Source of the DNA: Euryodendron excelsum
Taxonomy: Eukaryota; Streptophyta; Magnoliopsida; Ericales; Pentaphylacaceae
NCBI GenBank assembly: GCA_033060915.1
Contig: CM065389.1
Coordinates: forward strand, 13,166,001-13,230,000
DNA length: 64,000 bases
Direction: 5' to 3'
Shown: positions 11,539 to 19,352 of the stretch, piece by piece
Layout of the letters: every line of letters starts with the position of its first letter
Position numbering within the stretch: position 1 is the stretch's first letter
The notes under the pieces: generated by a model
The model's input: only the letters and a program-made list of their open reading frames with translations
Told to the model about the DNA's origin: nothing
Database searches by the model: none
Made by a program: the position numbers and the translations under genes

Positions 11539-12110
11539 TGATAGGGTTTCCCGACTAGACTAGAGATCCATCCCATGCCACCTAATCGTTGCCCGACCAG
11601 GTCTCCAGGCCATTCGTCCTCGACTTCTCGAGCTGAACAGACGCCCGCAACCGCCCTCCAATAGGGTCAGCGCCAGACCGTATCGGGGGGGGGGGGCCCA
11701 CTTCTGACACTGGCCGCCCCGGCATGCATCAGGGGCATGGGTGTGGCGTGTACTTGCAATAATCGCCACACCCTTGACACCGTTCTGACACACGCCACCT
11801 TGGAGTGTAAAGGTGGTCCTCTCAAGTATTCTAACACCATTCTGATCCCTAACCAGGAGACCGCCATGTGGAGAAACCACCTACCTCCACCATGCAAGCA
11901 TACAAGGGGAAAACTTCAGCCTCTTCACAGGTACAAAAAATATACGCAACCCTAAGATTTCTCTCCCTCCAACACTCTGAATCTAACTAGAACATTAGAG
12001 GGCCTTTGGCTCCCATCACACCGGTGGGTTTTAGTGCAGGAGATCATCGGCCGACCAAAGAGCAGTTCATCCCGGACCTGGGGGCAAGCCACTACGAGAT
12101 TGCTTCATCA
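11539..12110 (+). mobile_element. 3' LTR of the Tat element
   Basis: Starts TGATAGGG after the polypurine tract. The 3' part has GGGCCTTTGGCTCCC then ACACCGGTGGGTTTTAG (12000-12040), a phrase I recognise from Tat LTR ends. The terminus is approximate because the last 60 bp contain a 35-bp near-duplicate (AAGCCACTACGAGATTGC and AAGCCACCACGAGATTGC at about 12085 and 12123). It sits inside the intron of ASR copy 1, in the same orientation as the gene. A run of about nine G at 11687 lies within it. Confidence 0.65.
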
Positions 12111-12201
12111 TCAGCTAGGACAAGCCACCACGAGATTGCTGCATCATCATATATATTCTCATTTGTTTGGAATTTGGACGTAATGAAATTAAAATTTTCA
12201 A

Positions 12202-12368
12202 CCTGAGAAAGACAAGGCAAAGAAAGACCCAGAGCATGCTCACAAGCACAAGATAAAGGAAGAAATTACTGCAGTTGGAGCTGGCGGGTATGCACTCCAC
12301 AAGCACCATGAGAAGAAAGAAGCAAAGGCTCATAGTCATGGAAAGAAGCATCACATCCACCTCTTTTG
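12202..12368 (+). pseudogene. ASR: ASR copy 1, exon 2 only
   Basis: The frame from 12202 gives an ABA/WDS (ASR) C-terminus: [20 protein letters not shown], a Gly/Ala segment, [18 protein letters not shown] and the terminal histidine-rich stretch ending HLF. ASR proteins are small hydrophilic, zinc-binding stress proteins that act in nucleus and cytosol as chaperones or DNA-binding factors. The frame is intact, but the splice acceptor is changed (AG to AA just before the exon) and the upstream intron is occupied by the Tat 3' LTR. Exon 1 would lie beyond that element, outside the window. Its 3' flank to about 13250 matches the flanks of copies 2 and 3. Confidence 0.82.
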
Positions 12369-12890
12369 ATTTTCTAGTTGGTTGTCCATGTCTCTGTCTT
12401 CTTTATTTTCAACCGTGTTTTGTGTTATCTTTGTTGGTACTTGGCAGTGAGCAACTATATAGATTCTTAAATAATCATATGTACCCTGTTAAGTTTGCCT
12501 ACTGTTTGTAATTATTTGCCTTAATTAAATATTATTTCAGATGTTTATTATAATGTTAGTCCCTTGTCTACGTGTGTATATTATGGAGGAGTTGAAAGTA
12601 AAATATTATTTTTACAAAAAATTCATATAAAATTTGCATACAAAATAATATAGCAGTAACTGTTTCTTTTGAAGTGAAAAACTTTTATTAAGACACATCA
12701 TTTTGTTTATATAGCATCACCTGAGTTAAAAATATGCTTGATTAGATAATAATTATGCCCTTATGCAAGGCACTAAAATGCGACATGTCGGCATCAAAAG
12801 AAATAAAAAAAAAATGGTTAAGCGCAATATGAAAAGCAATACTCTTAGCAAAGTTTTGCATTTTAGTGGTGGTTTATGTAAATAAATTGA
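12369..12890. other. 3' flank of ASR copy 1
   Basis: AT-rich, no ORF worth calling. It shares phrases with the flank of copy 2 (GTTAGTCCCTTGTCTACGTG against 41163) and copy 3 (GCATTAAAATGCGACA-like against 45335), showing that the duplicated unit included downstream DNA. Confidence 0.6.
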
Positions 12891-12895
12891 AAAAT

Positions 12896-13034
12896 GCTAC
12901 CATTAACTACAACTGATGGTCAGTCGCTGGCTGATAGTGGCCACCTCAACTGGGACTCACTAGCTAATGGTTGGTCTAGACTGATGTGGCCATCATCAGT
13001 CGGCGACTGACCATCAGTTGCAGCTACTGGTAGC
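12896..13034. repeat. Foldback element with 49-bp arms
   Basis: The arms 12896-12944 and 12986-13034 are inverted copies with about six mismatches; the inner 41 bp form a loop. Arm ends are GCTACC and GGTAGC. Could be a MITE or an inverted-repeat locus giving a hairpin transcript. No clear target duplication was found. Confidence 0.75.
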
Positions 13035-13555
13035 AAGGCTTAAATAAATTTTATGCTGGCAGTGGATACTCTTAGGATATAACTCTTGATCTTTATGTGC
13101 TCATGTATAGAAGTTACATCTTGATTAAGATTCTATTAATAAGAGAATAAGGTAGATTTCTATATAAACAAGACTTTTAAATAGAACTTTTATATAAAAA
13201 TAATATAGTTATTTGTAGTCCATTTATTTTAAACTAAATCATCGCTCATAATTTTGAAAATACTATGCCAGACCATGGCTAATTTCTTTTCTTCTTTCTT
13301 GCATGGATAATTTCCCACTTAAAAGTAAAATCATACGGACATCCATGCCCAACGTATTCGCATTCATAATGCAAATGACTTTCGCTACCATTGATTTAAT
13401 TGGTAAGTGGGACTTTCCACTGGCCACAGAAGAAGGGACTGATTTTCCAGTAAAGTTAAAGCCCAGGAAAGTGAAGGGCTGATCTGATATTAAATTAATC
13501 ATTTCTTCATAATTAAGGGATAAAATGGCCGGTGATGGGGCCCAATTGAATGGCA
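13035..13555. other. AT-rich flank, continuation of ASR paralogous sequence
   Basis: ATAACTCTTGATCTTTATGTGC (13080) recurs at 41665 and 45480, so this too belongs to the duplicated ASR unit. An open frame on the minus strand (13263-13580, 105 aa) resembles nothing I know and partly overlaps the inverted repeat that follows; I do not call it a gene. Confidence 0.5.
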
Positions 13556-13668
13556 CTTTTGGGAAGTGAATATCTGACAAGTATGTGTGCTGGGGTAATA
13601 TCGAGAAAGGATATATTACCCCAGATATTCACTTCCCAAAAGTTCAGCCCCAGCACACATACTTGTCA
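13556..13668. repeat. Compound inverted repeat with exchanged arms
   Basis: Segment A (13556-13576) is the inverse of 13622-13642 and segment B (13575-13595) the inverse of 13648-13668, so the order is A B A' B'. A third short pair, GGGGTAATAT (13592-13601) and ATATTACCCC (13613-13622), sits in the middle. All pairs are essentially perfect. Confidence 0.85.
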
Positions 13669-14727
13669 GAACGTTCTATATATAGATATATATATACATC
13701 TCTTATTTTCCCATTGAGGTATTAGTAAACTAGTGAATCGTTACTGATAATTTTGATACACTCCCAATCATTGATCGAGTCTAACAGAAATAAAACCAGA
13801 ATTATAGTAGTTGTATCCAGCGCACAAGGCTCTACTTAACTCGAACCCGTGCTAAAGTGCCGAGCATATGACTTTTGCCATCGCACCAAATTACAAGCTC
13901 TAGATAAAACTGATATTATGTAGTTCTTTTTTGAATTTTTAAAATTGTTAAGGTCAATGATCCCTCTTTATCATGTGAAAGTAACAAAGATGAATCGAAG
14001 AAAATTTGCTTAGTTCATTGGACAGTGTTTTAATTAGTAGAATGGATACCGTTTTAATTATTCGTATTCATTGGACAGTGTAGACCAGGGAACAACATTT
14101 GTTTAGTTCTGATTATCCCTACACAAGGAAACACCTATTCTTTTCCAAGAATCAAACTGTTTGACCTATAGAAAAGGAGGATTCAAGGCATTCACATTCA
14201 AAAAACTAGAGGGGGGGAGGGGGGGATTGTTGTTATTCAAGATGATTTTGACCCATAAAAAGAGGATCTGAATGATTATTATTTTCCTATTCTTTTGGCT
14301 TTGCCCACTTGTTTTCTCTTTTGTGGACATAAGAGACATTTAAACACAATCAACTTTTTATAAAATGTCTAGATTCTATTCTCCCTAGAAGAGCATATCC
14401 CCTACATTAACAGAATTTATAGGTGAATAATATTATATGAGGAATGAACAACACTACAAATATGCACAGGTATTCTTTCTCAATGTGTAGCTGGGCTGCA
14501 GCCTCTTGAACAGTGTTAATAGCAGACCCCAAAACTGAGCATCAAAGAAAGGGCACTGCTATAAAAACAAACAAGATTTTGTAAAAACTTGATTACAGGC
14601 TAAAGATGCCTTCTCTTTAAATAACAGGCACATGTAGTAAAGATGTCACATCAGTTCATAAACAAAAGCTTACTATAAATTTTAAGTAAGAATATTACCA
14701 ATATATGTCAATCTCGGACTTTAGAAC
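13669..14727. other. AT-rich stretch without a recognised gene
   Basis: No coding region, LTR or structural RNA is recognised. TA dinucleotide run at 13677-13695. It probably is host DNA between the ASR flank and the Copia LTR. Confidence 0.4.
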
Positions 14728-15162
14728 TGAAAAAATATGAGAGCGTGAATTTGTCTAAATTGATTAATTAACTAAAATAATTGACTATGTGATCAGTTTA
14801 ATTAAAAAGGTACGTCAATCCTATGTGTAACTTTAAACTAATAAAGTAAAGAGATAAAGGTACACAGAATTTTAGTGTGGAAACCCTATCAACCAGGAAA
14901 AAAATCATAAAGCTATACACAGCCACTAACATACTTAGCACTATAACTTTGAATAGTTACAAGAATAAACTTACAAGCTAACCCGTTGATCCACAACTCC
15001 GCGTTGATCCAGAAATATGGTAGAAGTTTCAGACTTGATTGCAAGACACCCATGATTCACCGTTCTCTCGTGCTCTTGACGTCATTTTTGGAATCTGCCA
15101 AAAACGATATGTGTGAAGTTCTTAGTTTGGCTAAAAGAAACACTCTAATAAACTTTGAAGCA
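14728..15162 (-). mobile_element. Copia LTR, left copy (3' LTR of a reverse element)
   Basis: Starts TGAAAAAATATGAGAGCG and runs parallel, with about 85-90% identity by eye, to the pieces at 25960-26225, 27757-27787 and 29943 onward. Shared landmarks are GGAAACCCTATCAACC, CACAGCCACTAA, CTATAACTTTGAA and ACGATATGTGTGAAGTT. It is broken at 15162 where an Athila-like LTR begins. The partner copy has a Copia-type primer site beside it, fixing the orientation as minus. Confidence 0.7.
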
Positions 15163-15910
15163 TGATTCACGCCTGCAAGTGCACGATTTTGAAGTCGTTT
15201 AATACAACTAGGGGTTGGATATCGTTTTCTTCCTCGAGAATCAAGCCCAAGTATAGGTCAATGGCTCGTCAAACTTACACTTAACTTCAAATTGAATTAC
15301 AACCAAATTGAATGCTTCTTATAAAAGAGAAATAGAAAATGTGATTTGGAGTGTTTGAAATTGGTTTGATTAACTAGACAATTTGAAAGTAAAATAGAGA
15401 TTAAGACAATTTAAAAGGGATTAGATCTAATTGGTCCAACTATCCAATTCTTTAGAGGTATTCTAAGAGGCTTATAACTCAAATTAAACTCAAACAATCA
15501 AAAGAATTCAATTCGAAAGATTTAGCTTTTGAGAAATAAGTATTCTATAACAATTGACTTTAGAATTGAAATCTAATTTGAGATTCTTAAGCTAATATCA
15601 TTGATTTGGATGTTTTCATTCACAAATTGCTAAATCCTAGAATGAAAACACCAAACATAGTCAATAGCTTAAGAGTTCCATAGGTTCTAGCTATCAATTG
15701 CATAGAATTTAAGATCTAGAAAGATAATTCAATGAATTCATAGATATCTCCATAGAAATCTTGAATTCCTTGGATAGTCTTCATAATTGAACCTAATTGG
15801 GTTTTAGCTACTCATAACCATGAAAGAAATGAAGACTTTAATTGAAATCAACATGATTTTGAACTTGAAATGAGATTACAATAAAAGTACAAGTGCAATG
15901 ACAATGGAAA
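15163..15910 (-). mobile_element. Athila-like LTR fragment, cut by the viral insertion
   Basis: Starts TGATTCACGCCTGCAAGTGCACG, the layout seen at the end of the reverse solo LTR 26226-27751 (CCGCAAGTGCACGG). Near 15805 the phrase TAGCTACTCAT matches that LTR as well (26889). The right side ends where the geminivirus-like sequence starts; no clear continuation is seen after 18201, so the insertion may have come with a deletion. Confidence 0.55.
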
Positions 15911-16071
15911 TACAAGCCCGCCCAGGCTGACGCCAGTGGGCCCCACAGCATCTCTCTTATTTGGTGGAGTGCCCTAGTGGGTGCCAATAATTGGGGTACG
16001 TCCATCTGAAGAGCCTATATAAATAGGCTCCCCTCCCTCTTTGATGGCTACATCGCTACTTCTGTAAATCA
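15911..16071 (+). repeat. Left terminal repeat of the viral insertion
   Basis: Pairs with 18041-18201; five differences in 161 bp, four of them transitions. It begins at the AC that follows the Rep nick in TAATATT/AC (plus one T that may be host). It contains the virion-sense TATA box. Possible Rep-binding iterons GGAGT (about 15966) and GGGGT (about 15993) lie in it; that is a weak guess. Confidence 0.88.
16013..16026 (+). promoter_or_regulatory. Virion-sense promoter TATA box
   Basis: GCCTATATAAATAGGC is a near-palindrome around TATATAAATA, about 95 bp before the ATG of the movement-protein-like ORF. The same box occurs in the right repeat (about 18143-18156), where it would drive outward into host DNA. 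Confidence 0.7.
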
Positions 16072-16116
16072 GAAGGGGTATGTAATCACACATTATTTGA
16101 GAGAGGACATAAGAAA

Positions 16117-16899
16117 ATGGCAACTGCAGGAGCTCATGTCATCTTGTCGGTTACTTTCTCAGTGGAGGAAGCAGTGAAACTTCGACTTCCTATGTTTACG
16201 TCATTGCGTAGAACGATTAATAAGGCATTGAAGATAGATCGACTGGACATAACGTACGAGCCTATGTGTGCCATTAATAGTGAAGGATTAGTCACCGTGT
16301 GTGTTAAAGATGAACGCATCCAGGATCCTTCGGCACAGACCCAATGCATGTTCGTCTTCCCGGTTAGGTGCAGAATTAAATGTACATATTTTGGGTCGTC
16401 GTGGGTGTCTGCTACGGTAGAGAAACTACCGTGGAATTGTACATATCGACTAACAGAGACAAATATAGCGACAGGGGTTAATTACTGTATGATTACAGGA
16501 TACTTAAAGTTTGCAGAATCCAGTAATCTGGGAGACACTATGTTGCGTCCTCCTATGGTGGAGGTATTGAGCGATAATTATTCAACTAGCGATGTCAATG
16601 TGTGGCATGTAGGAGAAGCTACAATGGACGCGAAAATGTTGCGGACAATGTCAGTACCGCGATTAGAATATCGCAAGACAAATGTGTTAACCAGAGTAAT
16701 TGGGTCAGATGCACATTCGATATTGCCATTTGCGACTGATGAAGATGAAATTAAACATCGTCACTCCACGTCAGTCTCAAAAATTGGACCCTCGGCGTCT
16801 CAGATTGGTGTCGATCCTGGATGCGCAAGTGTTTCCCTCCCTATCCATGATCTAGTCGCTGGAATAATATCCGTGCTACAAGATAGGGAGAGGGATTGA
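16117..16899 (+). CDS. BC1/30K-like viral movement protein, 260 aa, intact frame
   Basis: The product resembles begomovirus BC1-type movement proteins, members of the 30K superfamily that carry viral DNA through plasmodesmata at the cell periphery. What I see: a 30K core with the conserved Asp in VCVKDER (about residue 65), then FPVRC (81-85), YFGSSW (91-96), a PW followed by an aromatic/YRL segment (105-112), TNI and a TGYLKF strand (126-132), and RPPMVEVLS (144-152). The length is a little short of the usual 290-300. The ATG is in good context (AAAATGGC) and follows a TATA box. It lies on the virion strand, as defined by TAATATTAC, whereas BC1 is complementary-sense in begomoviruses; virion-sense movement proteins of this type are reported in citlodaviruses. 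No internal stop or frameshift despite mutations in the terminal repeats. Expression in the plant is unknown. Confidence 0.78.
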   Translation: MATAGAHVILSVTFSVEEAVKLRLPMFTSLRRTINKALKIDRLDITYEPMCAINSEGLVTVCVKDERIQDPSAQTQCMFVFPVRCRIKCTYFGSSWVSATVEKLPWNCTYRLTETNIATGVNYCMITGYLKFAESSNLGDTMLRPPMVEVLSDNYSTSDVNVWHVGEATMDAKMLRTMSVPRLEYRKTNVLTRVIGSDAHSILPFATDEDEIKHRHSTSVSKIGPSASQIGVDPGCASVSLPIHDLVAGIISVLQDRERD

Positions 16900-17047
16900 G
16901 ATACTGTAAATGCGAAGTCCAATATTAATATTAGATGAATATAAGAATAGTTTGCATGAAGTCAACATAGGGAGAGGGATCCAGAGAGTGCGAATGTAAA
17001 GCCCAATATTAATATTTGATGAATAAAACTGTAGTTGGCAAATAGTA
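16880..17047 (+). repeat. Direct duplication of about 85 bp at the movement-gene 3' end
   Basis: ATAGGGAGAGGGAT at about 16884 and 16967 each starts a unit continuing through CCAATATTAATATT and GATGAATA. The first unit overlaps the last codons and stop of the movement-protein ORF. The second unit ends in AATAAA, a likely polyadenylation signal. Confidence 0.75.
17022..17027 (+). terminator. Polyadenylation signal AATAAA, virion sense
   Basis: GATGAATAAAACTG lies 120 bp after the movement-protein stop, before the 3' end of the converging ORF, the expected place in an ambisense geminivirus-type molecule. Confidence 0.5.
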
Positions 17048-17135
17048 CTCTAAGATATTACACACGTACATACAAACACAACAAAGTTAAAATCATTTAT
17101 ATGTCAAGGTCTGCGCCAGCTGCAACATCTTCCTC

Positions 17136-17597
17136 TTAAGAATCAGCGAGTCTTGTTCGACGAGGGCCTACTATTAGTGGCCCCGTTTGTAATTCACGCT
17201 TGTCGTCGTCGTGCTGGTGGAAGTATCGCAAATGCTTTGGCTCTGCATAGTCAAAGTCTGGAAGTTTCTGTAGAAACTCCGCGAAATGAAGGTACCATAG
17301 CTCCATGCTAGATACTCCAGCAGTACGGCATCCGGTTTGGCATGCAAGCTTGATGCGTTTAAGAAAAGTATGCGCACGGTTGTCGTCCAACTGTTCGTCA
17401 CAGTCCATGACAATCTTGAATTCCTCGTAATAGTGGTAGAACTGCAGCAATCTCCGTGCTGGGTAATTCATGCGAAGCAATGCATAGATTGTATTAGAAG
17501 AAGTGTTCGTCAAAGTCAGAGTGATGGGCTTTAGTTCCTTGTCGTCATTCGAAACTAAGTCCTCCCAAAGGCAACCTACCTTGCTAATATCGAACAT
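17136..17597 (-). CDS. Unrecognised complementary-sense viral ORF, 153 aa
   Basis: Complementary-sense ORF of the viral insertion, with a TATA box 37 bp upstream of its ATG. I do not recognise it: no rolling-circle HUH or Walker motifs of Rep, no coat-protein signature, no signal peptide and no clear membrane segment. Visible features are an N-terminal half with a Thr/Leu-rich strand (about residues 24-31), an aromatic FYHYYEEF segment (53-60), acidic DCDEQLDD (65-72), cysteines at 9, 66, 86 and 90, a Trp/aromatic SMELWYLHFAEF helix-like segment (97-108), and a basic GPRRTRL near the C-terminus (144-150). By position it takes the place held by the movement protein in begomovirus DNA-B. It could be a nuclear shuttle or silencing suppressor, but nothing in the sequence shows this. 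Confidence 0.6.
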   Translation of the reverse strand: MFDISKVGCLWEDLVSNDDKELKPITLTLTNTSSNTIYALLRMNYPARRLLQFYHYYEEFKIVMDCDEQLDDNRAHTFLKRIKLACQTGCRTAGVSSMELWYLHFAEFLQKLPDFDYAEPKHLRYFHQHDDDKRELQTGPLIVGPRRTRLADS

Positions 17598-17632
17598 GTT
17601 GTACAGAATACTATTATGGCCATTGAGTTTGT

Positions 17633-17641
17633 TATATATAG
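17633..17641 (-). promoter_or_regulatory. Complementary-sense TATA box
   Basis: The minus strand reads TATATATAAC about 37 bp upstream of the ATG at 17597. It faces away from the stem-loop. Confidence 0.5.
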
Positions 17642-18020
17642 AAAACGGTGGAAAATGTACATAATTTTAAAAAATATTTGTAATTTAGTGAAACGTGTTA
17701 AGTACGACATCATACATACGGATTATATAATTATATAATAAGGCGTAGTTTGAAATATCTGCGTGCGAGTACCGGTATCTCCATCTCCAAACAATGGCAC
17801 TCGAGGCAACTTTTTGAAAGACTTTCTCCTAACGTGCATCGAGTATCGAGTGTTTACTATTATATATAGCATATTACTTGACAAGCCTGCCGTTGGATTC
17901 GATTACACATGTCGCGATCCAAACCGTTGTACTAAAAGGTGAATATAATTCAAATATTCAATAATGTGTGGAAGGACTAAGTACGAAAAGGAAATATTTT
18001 TCAAATTTGGCATCAATAGT
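17642..18020. other. Intergenic region of the viral circle
   Basis: Non-coding part upstream of the stem-loop, AT-rich, with no convincing iteron pair on this side. GAGTATCGAGTG-like short repeats near 17838 are the only structure noticed. Confidence 0.5.
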
Positions 18021-18021
18021 G

Positions 18022-18053
18022 GGGCGGGCGCTAATAATATTACAAGCCCGCCC
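18022..18053 (+). promoter_or_regulatory. Rolling-circle origin stem-loop with TAATATTAC
   Basis: GGGCGGGC (18022-18029) pairs with GCCCGCCC (18046-18053) around a 16-base loop that contains TAATATTAC at 18035-18043. This nonanucleotide is the Rep nick site (TAATATT/AC) of geminiviruses and relatives, and it defines the plus strand as virion sense. Confidence 0.95.
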
Positions 18054-18201
18054 AGGCTGACGCTAGTGGGCCCCACAGCATCTCTCTTATTTGGTGGAGT
18101 GCCCTAGTGGATGCCAGTAATTGGGGTACGTCCATCTGAAGAGCCTATATAAATAGGCTCCCCTCCCTCTTAGATGGCTGCATCGCTACTTCTGTAAATC
18201 A
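18041..18201 (+). repeat. Right terminal repeat of the viral insertion
   Basis: Second copy of 15911-16071. It ends at GTAAATCA; beyond that the two copies diverge completely, which marks the right edge of the insertion. Confidence 0.88.
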
Positions 18202-18878
18202 TTAATGAGATAATGTATAGAACCTTTTAAGAGCTGAATTTTTCTTTTGTATAGCTCAAGGATTTTTTTTTTCTTTTTATGAAATCTCAATATTTAAAAC
18301 ATGGTAGCCTTTTTTTTTTTTTTTTATAATTTTACCCAGATGGTGCATATTTTGATATACATCCATAGCGGCTGTCACACATGTTAAGATAGAGAGTGAT
18401 TGAATAAATGATGGAATATGAACATTGGTCAATCTAGAGTACAACTATCTTAAAGAACAAAGAATAGAGCAAACTAACAAGAAACACATATATGTTTCAT
18501 TCAAATCAGGCGTACCAAGTGTGCTCAGTGATTACATAACATTTGTTTCCAAATCAATCACAATGTAAGCAAAGATGAAGGAATTTAAATCTAAATCATG
18601 TATTCAATTGTATATTATCATTGTCATGAAAAATTAATCATCAAATTACAAAAATACTAATCACCTATAATCAGAAAACATTTTTGGTATTTTTTTTGAA
18701 ATTTTTTTAAAAAGAAAAATAATTCCTAAAGTCCACAACAACGATCATAACACCTAGGACAAAAGAATAATAATCAAATAACTTCCTATACTATGTCAGA
18801 ATTAGAACCCTAGTAAGAAAGGTTAATCCTTACAGAATTTTTAGGGGAATTCAAGGCCTATAAATCAGATTTTCTAAT
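18202..18878. other. AT-rich stretch, no recognised gene
   Basis: Contains T-runs at about 18267 and 18310. Probably decayed interior of the reverse Copia element, but I cannot align it to a domain. Confidence 0.35.
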
Positions 18879-19120
18879 TCAGACAGATTTAGAATTTTTC
18901 ATTTTTGAAGTTACTTGTCTAAGTTGACTTATTTGAGTGTTCAGATCCTTGATCTGTCTATGTAGTACATTATTAGGCATTCTAGATTGTATAGAATGAA
19001 AAGATTTTTCTGAATTTTGCAAGTGATTGTACCTAGGCCTAATATCTCCCACAATACCACAGTGATGGCACACTGAAACAAAATTAGGACGTGTAGCTCT
19101 CTGTGCCTCAAACTGTCATG
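18879..19120 (-). pseudogene. Copia gag zinc-knuckle fragment
   Basis: The minus strand reads RATRPNFVSVCHHCGIVGDIRP then RYNHLQN. This is the CCHC knuckle context of Copia Gag, but the His (GHI to GDI) and last Cys (RC to RY) are replaced, so it could not bind zinc. A stop lies shortly upstream. Orientation agrees with the primer-binding site at 25945-25957, so it is likely the same reverse Copia element, interrupted by the large LTR at 19353. Confidence 0.65.
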
Positions 19121-19352
19121 CGTTCGAATGCCAATATTGATCGTTCAAACGCCTTCCATTTGAACACCAAGGTTGGTCGTTCAAACTCAATATGGTCCAT
19201 TCGAATGTAGCGGTGTATTGAAATTCGAGAAATTGGGAACATACCTGGTCTATTTTACCTGTTTCTAGTTTCTAAACTATTATGGTTCATCCTAGTATGT
19301 TTCAAAAGTTAATGGATCAAAAGAATGAACGATTTTTGGTTTGTTGCACGAT
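19121..19352. other. Segment with TTCGAA-type repeats
   Basis: Holds CGTTCGAATGCC, CGTTCAAACGCC, CATTTGAACACC and CATTCGAATG within 110 bp. Similar clusters are at 27385-27600, 30225-30300 and 43070-43240. Otherwise nothing recognised. Confidence 0.5.

Larger units (their letters stand above)
15911..18201 (+). mobile_element. Endogenous geminivirus-like sequence (DNA-B-like, one circle plus 161 bp)
   Basis: A 161-bp direct repeat at both ends (15911-16071 and 18041-18201) defines a circle of 2130 bp integrated as slightly more than one unit. The right repeat includes a complete stem-loop with TAATATTAC; the left repeat starts at the nick position in that motif. Between them are a virion-sense ORF like a geminiviral movement protein and an unrelated complementary-sense ORF, in an ambisense layout with TATA boxes pointing away from the intergenic region. 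There is no Rep, Ren, TrAP or coat protein gene. Known begomovirus DNA-B molecules are about 2.6 kb and encode the movement protein in complementary sense, so this one is smaller and arranged differently. The repeats differ at five sites, so the insertion is old enough to have mutated. Confidence 0.85.

Noticed and set aside
13263..13580. Minus-strand frame of 105 aa starting MSDIHFPKVPFNWAPS
   Set aside because: No recognisable family, begins inside an inverted repeat, and surrounding sequence aligns with non-coding ASR flanks.
16134..16349. Minus-strand frame opposite the movement protein
   Set aside because: Shadow of the 260-aa frame; no promoter.
17337..17534. Plus-strand frame opposite the 153-aa viral ORF
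   Set aside because: Shadow of the complementary-sense ORF.
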